Assembly (NCBI GenBank): GCA_900316395.1
Contig: ONCT01000012.1
Coordinates: 1-43,043 of the forward strand
Source of the DNA: an uncultured Lachnospiraceae bacterium
Lineage (GTDB): Bacteria > Bacillota > Clostridia > Lachnospirales > Lachnospiraceae
Direction: 5' to 3'
Length of the DNA: 43,043 nucleotides
The position numbers were made by a program, and so were the translations under genes. The notes under the pieces were generated by a model. It ran no database searches, had not been told where the DNA came from, and worked only from the letters and a program-made list of their open reading frames with translations. This document shows, piece after piece, positions 23,801 to 32,350 of the stretch (positions are counted from its first letter, which is position 1; every line of letters begins with the position of its first letter).

Positions 23801-26454
23801 ACAAGATACTTCCTCTCGAATTCGTCCTGTGTCAAAGGTCTGTCATATAAGAATCCCTGAATCATCTGAATATTCATATCATCTAAAGCTTCCCTTTGTC
23901 TCTCTTCTTCGACACCTTCCACACACACATTAACATCAATGGCGTCAGCTAGCTTAGATACTGTCTTAACAAATGCATCAGAGAATGCATCTGTACCTAC
24001 GCCATTAACAAAGCATCTGTCAATCTTAATAACATCAAGCGGCATTGACTTAATATGATTCAGTGATGAGTAGCCTGTTCCAAAATCATCAAGAGCAACT
24101 CGAACTCCCAGCTCTTTGATACCATTAAGAATCTTCTTCATGGCTTCCATATCGTTAATAGCCAGACCTTCCGTTACCTCAAGAGTCAGATTCTCAGGTG
24201 TGATACCTGATACAATCAACGCATTTTCCACAGTATCAACAATGTCCTTCTGAAGAAGCTGAACTACTGACAGATTGACATTGACCTTATATTCAGGATG
24301 ACCGAAGTCATTCCAGTACTTACAGCGCTTGCAGGCCTCGATTAGAACATGCTCACCAATTGGAACAATTAAACCAAGGTATTCAGATAGCGGAATGAAG
24401 TCAGCAGGATTCATAAATCCAAACTCTTTAGAGCGCCATCTAACAAGGGCCTCTGCACCACAGCATACTGCATCATCACCCGTAATATTAACTACAGGCT
24501 GATAATACACCTCGAACTCCTTACAGCCATCAGCCACAGCGTCCCTTAATTGTTTCTCTAAGTCAAGTCGCTTAACGCTGTTAGATGCTTCCTCTTCGCT
24601 ATATGCTTCAATTCGATTCTTACCACGAGCTTTAGCGCAACTTAATGCTATGTCAGCCCTTTGAATAATGGACTGAACATCTGAACCATGTGTTGGGAAT
24701 ACAACGTATCCCATTGACATGGTACAATAATACTTCTTATCAGATATCTTCCAGCTTCTAGCAAAGAGTCTTCCAATATTATTGCATACTTCATCAAGCT
24801 CCTTATATCCGCCTGATGGAATTAAAACTATGAATTCATCTCCTGCTACACGATAAGTCTTATTGACCTTACCTGTAACATCATCAAGTCTGTGTGCAAT
24901 CTCAATTAAAAGCTGATCTCCCACCTGATGACCAAGACCATCATTGATATTCTTGAAATCATCAAGGTCAAGATATAGAAGGGCTCCCATATCTCCAGTT
25001 ACGTTGGCTTTACGAATCTCAACGAGAAGGTCCTCTTCACATTGCTTACGATTATATAATCCTGTAAGATAGTCAGTTCTAGCCTGCTTTTCTATCTCAC
25101 GCTGATATCTCTTAACATCTGTTACATCATATACAGTTGCAAGTCTTGCTTCCCTGCCGTCTACCCAATGGGTTGTGGCAAATGTGATATCAAACCATTT
25201 ATCACTATTCTTAGCATAATATGTATGAAGATTGTTAGATGCAAAATCTTCATCTTCAATAACCATTTCCAATGATTTTCTGTCACTTTCATCATCTAAT
25301 AAGCTCTTGTATGTCTCATTAGCATATAGGTTAGTCTTCTTCTTAACATCATCAACACATATTCCACAGCCTGCATTCTCTAAGATAGCTTCTAAGGCTG
25401 TATATGAGCTTGCCAAGGAATTCTTGGTAATTCTCTTAATTAGAATAGTCTGAAGAACACGCCTTACATCCTGGAAGAATTTGAGCTCTTCTACTGTCCA
25501 TTTCCTATATTCTTCACTAATGAAGATACAATATAATTCATCAGTATCATTAACATCTAATGGCAGAAAAACACCTGCATCAATTCCAAGCTCATCAAAG
25601 AACTCCCGGAAATTATCAGGCATAATGCTATCAGAGGATGGTGTATATGACCTGCCATTAAAGAAAGGCATATCCTCTATTGCATAAGCTTCGAACCTAT
25701 CACCTAACTTAGTCTTGTCATCGTTAGTCCACTCAGCAATACATGTAACAGTCTTCTCATCTGTGTTCTTCTTAATAAGAAGACAATCATCCACATTAAG
25801 ATATCTGCCTGCTTCTGCAAAAATGTCCTCAGAGATTTGGGCAAAATCATTGTCAGACTCTAACAGCTTCAATATATTAGTAATTATCTCATTCTTAGAT
25901 AATTGATGTTCTAATTTGTGCCCTATGGCCTCAACATGACTCAAATCTTCTTCCAACTTCGCCTCGTAGAACTTGTCACTGAAGAAGCGGTCACTAAGAT
26001 TAGCGTTAAATAGCGCAATGGCATCGAACTTATCTAGCGGAACCTTCTTGATACATTTTGGCAAATCATAATCCTCGCCATCATCAACAAAGGCAATCAT
26101 TATATATACACCAAGGAGCTGTCTGTCATTACTACATATAGCACAGCCAGTCATTTTGACATAGTCCATTCCTGTATCAAAATGAATAACCTTCTCAAGC
26201 ACATTATCATTGAATTGCAGACACAGTTCACGAACCATATCAACAGTAATAATCTTCGCTATCTCTTCCTTCTCTTCAACAGAACCGAGATATGAAGCGA
26301 AGACTCCAACGTTCTTCTTAATAGAGATGCAATATGTGTTACAAGCCTTACACATATCTGTCTGTAATCCATTAATCTGCTGCAAAAGGTCTAAGCTTAT
26401 CCCAGCTTCTGCTCGGGGTACAATTGTCACATAATTATCGCCGTCAAATATCAT
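23797..26454 (-). CDS. GAF-PAS-GGDEF-EAL cyclic di-GMP protein
   Basis: An 885-residue soluble protein with no membrane helix. After an uncharacterised N-terminal sensor region (1-170, several Cys), a GAF-like domain (about 190-345) and a PAS-like domain (about 350-450) precede GGDEF (460-620) and EAL (635-885). The cyclase motif is altered to AGDEF (537-541), so synthesis is uncertain. The phosphodiesterase residues are all in place: EAL 668-670, Asn727, Glu762, Asp789-Asp790, Lys810, Glu846 and Gln866. It is therefore most likely a c-di-GMP phosphodiesterase regulated by its own GGDEF. The downstream DUF6472 mini-gene overlaps its stop codon. Confidence 0.9.
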   Translation of the reverse strand: MIFDGDNYVTIVPRAEAGISLDLLQQINGLQTDMCKACNTYCISIKKNVGVFASYLGSVEEKEEIAKIITVDMVRELCLQFNDNVLEKVIHFDTGMDYVKMTGCAICSNDRQLLGVYIMIAFVDDGEDYDLPKCIKKVPLDKFDAIALFNANLSDRFFSDKFYEAKLEEDLSHVEAIGHKLEHQLSKNEIITNILKLLESDNDFAQISEDIFAEAGRYLNVDDCLLIKKNTDEKTVTCIAEWTNDDKTKLGDRFEAYAIEDMPFFNGRSYTPSSDSIMPDNFREFFDELGIDAGVFLPLDVNDTDELYCIFISEEYRKWTVEELKFFQDVRRVLQTILIKRITKNSLASSYTALEAILENAGCGICVDDVKKKTNLYANETYKSLLDDESDRKSLEMVIEDEDFASNNLHTYYAKNSDKWFDITFATTHWVDGREARLATVYDVTDVKRYQREIEKQARTDYLTGLYNRKQCEEDLLVEIRKANVTGDMGALLYLDLDDFKNINDGLGHQVGDQLLIEIAHRLDDVTGKVNKTYRVAGDEFIVLIPSGGYKELDEVCNNIGRLFARSWKISDKKYYCTMSMGYVVFPTHGSDVQSIIQRADIALSCAKARGKNRIEAYSEEEASNSVKRLDLEKQLRDAVADGCKEFEVYYQPVVNITGDDAVCCGAEALVRWRSKEFGFMNPADFIPLSEYLGLIVPIGEHVLIEACKRCKYWNDFGHPEYKVNVNLSVVQLLQKDIVDTVENALIVSGITPENLTLEVTEGLAINDMEAMKKILNGIKELGVRVALDDFGTGYSSLNHIKSMPLDVIKIDRCFVNGVGTDAFSDAFVKTVSKLADAIDVNVCVEGVEEERQREALDDMNIQMIQGFLYDRPLTQDEFERKYLV

Positions 26455-26500
26455 TTTGTCTAACTGCCCTCAACATTCATCTTATTTCTTAGCATTTGCC

Positions 26501-26528
26501 AAAAAAGGAGAAGCAAAAGCCTCTCCTT
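26501..26528 (-). terminator. Terminator of the flavin reductase-like gene
   Basis: On the minus strand AAGGAGA and TCTCCTT close a loop containing GGCTTTTGC, followed by TTTT. It lies 12 bases past the stop codon. Confidence 0.8.
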
Positions 26529-26540
26529 ATAATTTCACTA

Positions 26541-27047
26541 TTATCTGGCTAAAGCTTTGATAATCTCGCCCACATACATTGTGTGGTAATCACCTTCCTT
26601 GTACCATTCCTTCTCGATACCTGGGTCAATGAACTGATCAGGTGTCAGCTCTGTTCGAGAAATCTTCTTACAAATCAGGCTAAATGTTCCTTCATCAATA
26701 AATGGCACGCCACTATCATAATTGACATGGAACCTCGCTCCAGCAATCTTGTCTTCGTCACGTCCTGATACACTTCCAAGATACTTAAGAGCACTTCTAT
26801 TATTCTTATGATAATTAGTTATAGAAAAATACTCACAGGAATCTAAGAATTCATGTGTCAGTCTTGACTCTCTTACATAAATAACTGCTACGTATTTACC
26901 CCAGAGGCTTCCTAGTGTTCCCCAGTTAGCAGTCATTGTATTAACTTTGCCATCCTTCTCAGCTGTAATGGTATACCATTGTTCCCCAATAAGTGTAAAT
27001 GGATTAGCCTCATACAACTCAATTGGATACGGTTGAAATGTATGCAT
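26541..27047 (-). CDS. Flavin reductase-like FMN-binding split-barrel protein
   Basis: A 168-residue protein of the flavin reductase family. The start FTLIGEQWYTITAEKDGKVN and the following TMTANWGTLGSLWGKYVAVI match the FMN-binding half of the split barrel, and SITNYHKNNRSALKYLGSVSGR holds the usual dimer and cofactor loop. Such proteins reduce flavin with NAD(P)H or simply carry FMN in a redox reaction; the partner is unknown. It has its own promoter (27091-27120) and terminator, although it lies in line with aspS. Confidence 0.85.
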   Translation of the reverse strand: MHTFQPYPIELYEANPFTLIGEQWYTITAEKDGKVNTMTANWGTLGSLWGKYVAVIYVRESRLTHEFLDSCEYFSITNYHKNNRSALKYLGSVSGRDEDKIAGARFHVNYDSGVPFIDEGTFSLICKKISRTELTPDQFIDPGIEKEWYKEGDYHTMYVGEIIKALAR

Positions 27048-27090
27048 AGTTTCCCCTTCCTTCCCCTATTTATTAAATATAGTTAAATCT

Positions 27091-27120
27091 ATTATACCTA
27101 AAGTGTTCATACATTGGCAA
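27091..27120 (-). promoter_or_regulatory. Promoter of the flavin reductase-like gene
   Basis: On the minus strand TTGCCA (27120-27115) and a perfect TATAAT (27096-27091) are 18 bp apart. Confidence 0.6.
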
Positions 27121-27133
27121 GAAGAAAAATGTC

Positions 27134-28918
27134 TTATTGCTCTTTTATAGCAAGGCACAATTCTTCTAACTGAGTATCGTCAACACTACTTGGTGCATTA
27201 GTCATTAAGCAGGATGCATCCTTAACCTTAGGGAATGCAATTACATCACGAATAGAATCTGCTTTAGTCATAAGCATAATCATTCTGTCTAATCCATATG
27301 CCAAGCCTGCATGTGGTGGAACACCGAAGCTAAATGCATCAAGAAGGAAGCCGAATCTGTCGTGAGCCTCTTCATTAGTAAATCCAAGTGCTTCGAACAT
27401 TTTCTCCTGAACATCTTCTCTATGAATTCTTATACTTCCGCCTCCAAGCTCGCATCCATTAAGGACAATATCATAAGCCTGGGCTCTAACTTTACCTGGG
27501 TCAGATACAATATAATCAATATCTTCTTCATAAGGCATGGTAAATGGATGGTGCATAGCCACGTATCTCCCCTGCTCCTCGGAATACTCGAATAATGGGA
27601 AATCTGTAATCCAAAGGAATGCAAATTCATCCTCAGGAATTAATCCTAATTCTTTACCAAGCTCGCATCTAAGAGAACCAAGCACTTCCCATACTATTTT
27701 GTTAGAATCTGCAGCGAATAATAGTAAATCTCCTGGCTTTCCATCCATAGCATTTACAAGATTATCAAGCTCTTTCTCTTTCATGAACTTAGCAAAGCTT
27801 GATTTGTATGTGCCATCCTCATTAACGCATAGGTATGCTAATCCCTTAGCACCACAGCCCTTTGCATATTCTACCAATTTATCAATCTTCTTTCTCGACA
27901 TGCTGCCCTGTCCTGATACATTAATACCGCGAACAGAACCACAATTTTCAATAGCTCCTGTAAATACGCCAAAGCCACATCCCTTAACAACATCTGTTAC
28001 ATCTGTAAGTTCCATGCCGAATCTGATATCAGGCTTGTCAGAACCGAATCTGTCCATGGCCTCCTGCCATGGCATTCTCTTAAGTGGAAGCTTAACATCA
28101 ACATTTAATGCCTCCTTAAACACCTTGGCGATTAATCTCTCATTAACATCAAGGACATCCTCCATATCTACAAATGATAATTCCATATCAATCTGTGTAA
28201 ATTCAGGCTGTCTGTCTGCTCTTAAGTCCTCATCTCTAAAGCATTTTGCAATCTGAAAATATCTGTCAAAGCCACTGCACATAAGAAGCTGCTTAAATAG
28301 CTGTGGTGACTGTGGGAGGGCATAGAACTCTCCTGGGTGAATTCTACTTGGCACAAGATAATCTCTTGCACCTTCAGGTGTTGACTTCTGTAAGATTGGT
28401 GTCTCAATCTCTATAAAGCCCTCGTCACACAGGAAGCTTCTTACAATATTGCACACCTTACTTCTTAATATAAGGTTACTCTGTAAATCAGGTCTTCTTA
28501 AATCAAGATATCTGTGCTTTAAGCGAAGCTCATCCTTAGTATTGATTCCTTCCTCAATTGGAAATGGAGGTGTCTCAGCTTCAGATAAAATTCGAAGGGA
28601 CTTGGCAATTATCTCAATATCACCAGTCTTAAGATTCTCATTAATTGCAGCCTCACGCTTCTTAACAACGCCTTCCACTGCAATTACGAATTCACTTCTA
28701 AGCTCACCTGCCTTATCAAAGCCCTCTGTTCCAATCTGAGGCTCGTCAAATACAACCTGAAGCAATCCACTTCTATCTCTTAAGTCAATAAATATTAAGC
28801 TACCTAAGTTACGGCGCTTTTGTACCCAGCCCATAACAGTAACATTTTCGTCAATTAACTTGTTACTAACCTCTGTACATCTATGTGTTCGATGTAAGCC
28901 TTTCATTGTCTCTGCCAT
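27134..28918 (-). CDS. aspS: Aspartyl-tRNA synthetase
   Basis: A class II synthetase charging tRNA-Asp. At 594 residues it has the bacterial length, which includes the GAD insertion. The N-terminal OB-fold is seen at VTVMGWVQKRRNLGSLIFID. Motif 2 reads FRDEDLRADRQPEFTQID and motif 3 GLAYGLDRMIML. Because a dedicated asnS is present, this AspRS need not be the non-discriminating type, though the sequence alone does not settle that. ATG 28918 follows GGAGG by six bases. It is the last gene of the rel - MBL - hemZ - hisS - aspS run, 47 bases after hisS. Confidence 0.95.
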   Translation of the reverse strand: MAETMKGLHRTHRCTEVSNKLIDENVTVMGWVQKRRNLGSLIFIDLRDRSGLLQVVFDEPQIGTEGFDKAGELRSEFVIAVEGVVKKREAAINENLKTGDIEIIAKSLRILSEAETPPFPIEEGINTKDELRLKHRYLDLRRPDLQSNLILRSKVCNIVRSFLCDEGFIEIETPILQKSTPEGARDYLVPSRIHPGEFYALPQSPQLFKQLLMCSGFDRYFQIAKCFRDEDLRADRQPEFTQIDMELSFVDMEDVLDVNERLIAKVFKEALNVDVKLPLKRMPWQEAMDRFGSDKPDIRFGMELTDVTDVVKGCGFGVFTGAIENCGSVRGINVSGQGSMSRKKIDKLVEYAKGCGAKGLAYLCVNEDGTYKSSFAKFMKEKELDNLVNAMDGKPGDLLLFAADSNKIVWEVLGSLRCELGKELGLIPEDEFAFLWITDFPLFEYSEEQGRYVAMHHPFTMPYEEDIDYIVSDPGKVRAQAYDIVLNGCELGGGSIRIHREDVQEKMFEALGFTNEEAHDRFGFLLDAFSFGVPPHAGLAYGLDRMIMLMTKADSIRDVIAFPKVKDASCLMTNAPSSVDDTQLEELCLAIKEQ

Positions 28919-28965
28919 TATTTTCCTCCATAATATATAAAATGTTAAATATTAGCCAAACTCTA

Positions 28966-30231
28966 TTAATCAGCGAAGAACTCTTTGAATTCCTCGTAGC
29001 CCTCTTGAGTCAACTGCTCCTTTTGGAACTTCTTATTCTTATTCATCTTAACAACTAAGATATTCTCTCCCTTAGCTCTTAATTCATTAGCCTCTTTTAT
29101 AACCTCTACATACTTCTCGTAAGGAAGCTTCTTATCAATAAGATATGCTATTTTCTTACTTTGTGTTGGAATCTTAAAGTCCTGTTCTAATAGGAGAAGT
29201 ATGATTCTCTCAAAGCCTATTGAGAATCCACAGGCAGGAACGCTTCCACCTGTAAATCTTCCTATCATCTCATCATATCTTCCGCCGCCACCACAGCTTC
29301 CTCCAAATTCTGGAATAGCAATCTCAAAAATTGTGCCTGTATAATAGCTCATTCCTCTTACTAAGGTTGGATCAAATACAAGGTCGAATTTTGCGACCTT
29401 AGAGTTATCAACGGCCAGAGCAATTTCTTTCATGCTTTTAGCCACATCTTCGTCTAAAGTGTCGCTTAACTCCTCTCTAAGGCAGTCAATTGCTTGTGTC
29501 ACATCACTTTTTCCCTCTAAAATTGTGAATAAGTTGATATATGAGTTAACAACTTTCTCATCAAAGCCCTTATCCACAAGTTCATCATGGACACCATCGA
29601 TGCCAATCTTATCCATTTTATCAAGTATTATAAAGACTTCATCGAAACTATTCTCAGTGAATCCAGCTTTCAACGCCATGGACTTGAGAATCCTTCTTTC
29701 ATTAATTCTTATCTCAAAATTCTCAAATCCAAGCTTGCCCAAAGTAGTAGTTGTAGCAAGTATCAACTCAATCTCTGCCATGTTGCTTGCATCACCAATG
29801 ATATCAATATCGCATTGTGTGAACTGTCTGTAGCGACCACGCTGTGGTCTGTCAGCACGCCATACTGAGCCAATCTGAAGCGCCTTAAATGGCTTAGACA
29901 GGTCGTTTGCATGATTAGCGTAGAATCGGCATAGTGGAACAGTAAGATCATATCTTAGTCCATAATCCACAACCTCTTCTTCAGTTTCAGCTTCCTTAAT
30001 CTTAAGCTTCTCTCCTCTCTTCATAACCTTGAAGATTAGCTTCTCATTTTCGCCACCAAGCTTACCACTAAGATTGCCAATATTCTCCATGGCAGGAGTA
30101 TCAATTGGGGTAAAGCCATAGCTTCTATAAGTATCCTTAATGACGCTTGTGACATAGTCACGAATCTCCATTTCCTGTGGCATAATATCCTTCATACCAT
30201 TAACAGGCTTTTTATTTAACTTGTCAGCCAT
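28966..30231 (-). CDS. hisS: Histidyl-tRNA synthetase
   Basis: A class II synthetase for tRNA-His, 421 residues. The N-terminal NGMKDIMPQE, the motif 2 region GRYRQFTQCDIDIIG, the FDPTLVRGMSYYTGTIFEI block and motif 3 CGFSIGFERIIL identify it. The C-terminal anticodon-binding domain follows. Its start overlaps the last 16 bases of hemZ, whose coding sequence supplies the GGAGG site, so translation is coupled. No T-box leader is possible at this position, so its control is probably that of the rel operon. Confidence 0.95.
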   Translation of the reverse strand: MADKLNKKPVNGMKDIMPQEMEIRDYVTSVIKDTYRSYGFTPIDTPAMENIGNLSGKLGGENEKLIFKVMKRGEKLKIKEAETEEEVVDYGLRYDLTVPLCRFYANHANDLSKPFKALQIGSVWRADRPQRGRYRQFTQCDIDIIGDASNMAEIELILATTTTLGKLGFENFEIRINERRILKSMALKAGFTENSFDEVFIILDKMDKIGIDGVHDELVDKGFDEKVVNSYINLFTILEGKSDVTQAIDCLREELSDTLDEDVAKSMKEIALAVDNSKVAKFDLVFDPTLVRGMSYYTGTIFEIAIPEFGGSCGGGGRYDEMIGRFTGGSVPACGFSIGFERIILLLLEQDFKIPTQSKKIAYLIDKKLPYEKYVEVIKEANELRAKGENILVVKMNKNKKFQKEQLTQEGYEEFKEFFAD

Positions 30232-31712
30232 CCTAATTCCTCCAGCTTCTCTTTCTTTCTATCAATCATTTCATCTATTCTGTCTATATATAGTCCAGGG
30301 TCCTTCACGTTCTCTGAGCGGGTAACGCTCTTTCCTCTGTTAGATACATATTTGCACGCTGCCCCTGCACCAAGTGCAATTATAGATTGTTTTTCTTCCA
30401 TAATCAAGACATTATATAAGCCTTCCCTTTTTGGCCTTGCGAATCCGATATTCTCAAGATTGCCAGCCATATTCTTCTGCCTGTACAGATAATAGGGCTC
30501 CATGCCAAGCTTGTTCGCTGTAGCAGCCGCCAGTTCCATATGCTTAGCCGAATTGTACATAAGCATATCCTCATATTCTTCCTTGTAAATGTTAAGCCTA
30601 GCGCTTCTCTTAATAGCAAGGGAATGCACTGTAAGGCTATCAGGACTTAGCTTCTCAATCTCAGATAAGGTATTCTTTAAATCATCAATATCCTCACCTG
30701 GAAGCCCCACAATAATATCCATATTAATATTATCAAAGCCTTCTTCTCTCGCCATTTCGTAGCTTGATATAATATCCTTAGTTGTATGGGCCCTTCCAAT
30801 TAGCTTAAGAGTCTTATCATTCATAGTCTGGGGATTAATGGATATTCTGCTTACCCCATGCTTTCTTATAACCTTAAGCTTGTCCCTTGTAATAGAATCA
30901 GGCCTTCCCGCTTCTACTGTATATTCAAGAAGCTCCTCTACTGGAAATGCTTCATCAATTATTGAAAGCAGCTTGTCTAGCTCTTCACATTTTAAAGAGG
31001 TAGGGGTACCGCCACCAATATATATGGTCTTAAGCTTCCTTAATGGCAGGCTGTTACTAATAAAGTCAATCTCCTTCTTAAGCGCCTTAAGGTACTCGTC
31101 TATGCGATTTAGCCACATCCCATAGGTATAGGATGAGAAGGAACAATACAGGCATGTGGTCGGGCAAAATGGAATTCCAATATAAAGGCTATAGGACTCA
31201 TCATTAATGTCCCCAATTAGCTCATGCTCATGTCTTGCAATATCAATAGAAAGGCTTATTTTCTCATCACTTGCAAGATATGTCTTATTCATGTAATCAT
31301 GAATATCCTCATTAGACATGCCCCTTTCCACCATGGACAAAGGAATCTTCGTTGGCCTGATGCCACTTAAGGTTCCCCAGGGAAGAGTCTTGTCTGTTAT
31401 CTTATTAAAGCAATAATATATAAGTCGTTTCAGGCGATTCTTCGTCTCCTTCCTGTCGGAATGGTCTGTTTCAATATCGCCTTCATAAATAAGTATAAAA
31501 TCATTATCCTCTGGTTTATAAAGCTCTAATTCTATTGCTTTCTCTATATAATTAATCACAAGAAAATACGATAAATTATTCCTCTCATCAGGCTTAATCT
31601 CATCTACAAATGTAATATCCTCCTTAGGATAAAAAGCCTTAACCAAAGAATAAATATCGTATTCAAAATTATCATCATTAAGCTTTACTAAAATCATTGC
31701 ACAGATACACAT
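30216..31712 (-). CDS. hemZ: HemZ-like radical SAM protein (coproporphyrinogen III oxidase family)
   Basis: A 498-residue radical SAM protein. The [4Fe-4S] cysteines are C183, C187 and C190 in PFCPTTCLYCSF, with YIGGGTPTSL following as the SAM-contacting motif. The N-terminal 175 residues are the HemZ-specific extension. The name reflects oxygen-independent coproporphyrinogen dehydrogenase relatives, but members of this Clostridia subfamily are often found without a haem pathway, so the true substrate is uncertain. It sits between an MBL hydrolase (3-base gap) and hisS (16-base overlap), as in many Clostridia. A Met at codon 6 is an alternative start. Confidence 0.85.
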   Translation of the reverse strand: MCICAMILVKLNDDNFEYDIYSLVKAFYPKEDITFVDEIKPDERNNLSYFLVINYIEKAIELELYKPEDNDFILIYEGDIETDHSDRKETKNRLKRLIYYCFNKITDKTLPWGTLSGIRPTKIPLSMVERGMSNEDIHDYMNKTYLASDEKISLSIDIARHEHELIGDINDESYSLYIGIPFCPTTCLYCSFSSYTYGMWLNRIDEYLKALKKEIDFISNSLPLRKLKTIYIGGGTPTSLKCEELDKLLSIIDEAFPVEELLEYTVEAGRPDSITRDKLKVIRKHGVSRISINPQTMNDKTLKLIGRAHTTKDIISSYEMAREEGFDNINMDIIVGLPGEDIDDLKNTLSEIEKLSPDSLTVHSLAIKRSARLNIYKEEYEDMLMYNSAKHMELAAATANKLGMEPYYLYRQKNMAGNLENIGFARPKREGLYNVLIMEEKQSIIALGAGAACKYVSNRGKSVTRSENVKDPGLYIDRIDEMIDRKKEKLEELGWLTS

Positions 31713-31715
31713 TTC

Positions 31716-32348
31716 CTATATGTAAGGATTGTGCATTCTCTCCTCACCGATTGTAGTTCTGGCATCATGACCAGTTAATACAAGCACGCTATCATCAAGA
31801 GCCATTAGCTTCTCCCTGATACCATTAATAAGGCTCTCTGTTGAGCTCTTAGGAAAATCAGTTCTTCCAACAGAATTATAGAATAAGGTGTCCCCGGAGA
31901 ATACGCATCCCTCATCAGGAAGATAGTAGCACACTCCACCAGGTGTATGACCAGGTGTATAAAGCACCTTAATCTTAAAGCCAGCCAGCTCTATTATCTG
32001 CTCATCATCTAGAAAATCTGTGGCATGATATACCGTAGGTGTTCTGTCGAAGACTTCAGTTCTATTAATATGAGGATCTTTTAATGTCTCCTCCTCCGCA
32101 CGGGAAGCATATATAGGAATCTTGTATTCCTCTTCAATCCTTGCGGCTCCACCTACATGGTCAAAATGTCCATGTGTAAGAAGAATTGCAACAGGCTTAA
32201 GGTTCTGAAGGTCAATTCTGTCAATTAGAAGCTCCGCCTCATCACCTGGGTCAACGATAACCGTCTCCTTTGTATCCTTATTAACTATAAAATAACAATT
32301 GGTACTTATTGGACCAACCACATATTGTATTAGTTCCATCTTACTCAT
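31716..32348 (-). CDS. MBL-fold metallo-hydrolase (glyoxalase II-like)
   Basis: A 210-residue metallo-beta-lactamase-fold hydrolase. The metal-binding HxHxDH motif reads THGHFDHVGG, later ligands lie in TPGHTPGG and SGDTLFYNSVGRTD, and the final His is in LTGHDART. The family includes glyoxalase II-like thioester hydrolases; the natural substrate is not evident. I chose ATG at 32348, six bases after AGGTGG, rather than a TTG two codons earlier. It begins two bases after the rel stop codon and is the second gene of the operon. Confidence 0.88.
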   Translation of the reverse strand: MSKMELIQYVVGPISTNCYFIVNKDTKETVIVDPGDEAELLIDRIDLQNLKPVAILLTHGHFDHVGGAARIEEEYKIPIYASRAEEETLKDPHINRTEVFDRTPTVYHATDFLDDEQIIELAGFKIKVLYTPGHTPGGVCYYLPDEGCVFSGDTLFYNSVGRTDFPKSSTESLINGIREKLMALDDSVLVLTGHDARTTIGEERMHNPYI

Positions 32349-32350
32349 TA

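Noticed and set aside
27537..28256. A 239-codon plus-strand open frame opposite aspS
   Set aside because: It is a shadow of aspS, which has full family motifs on the other strand; the plus-strand product is Ser/Pro-rich with no ribosome site.
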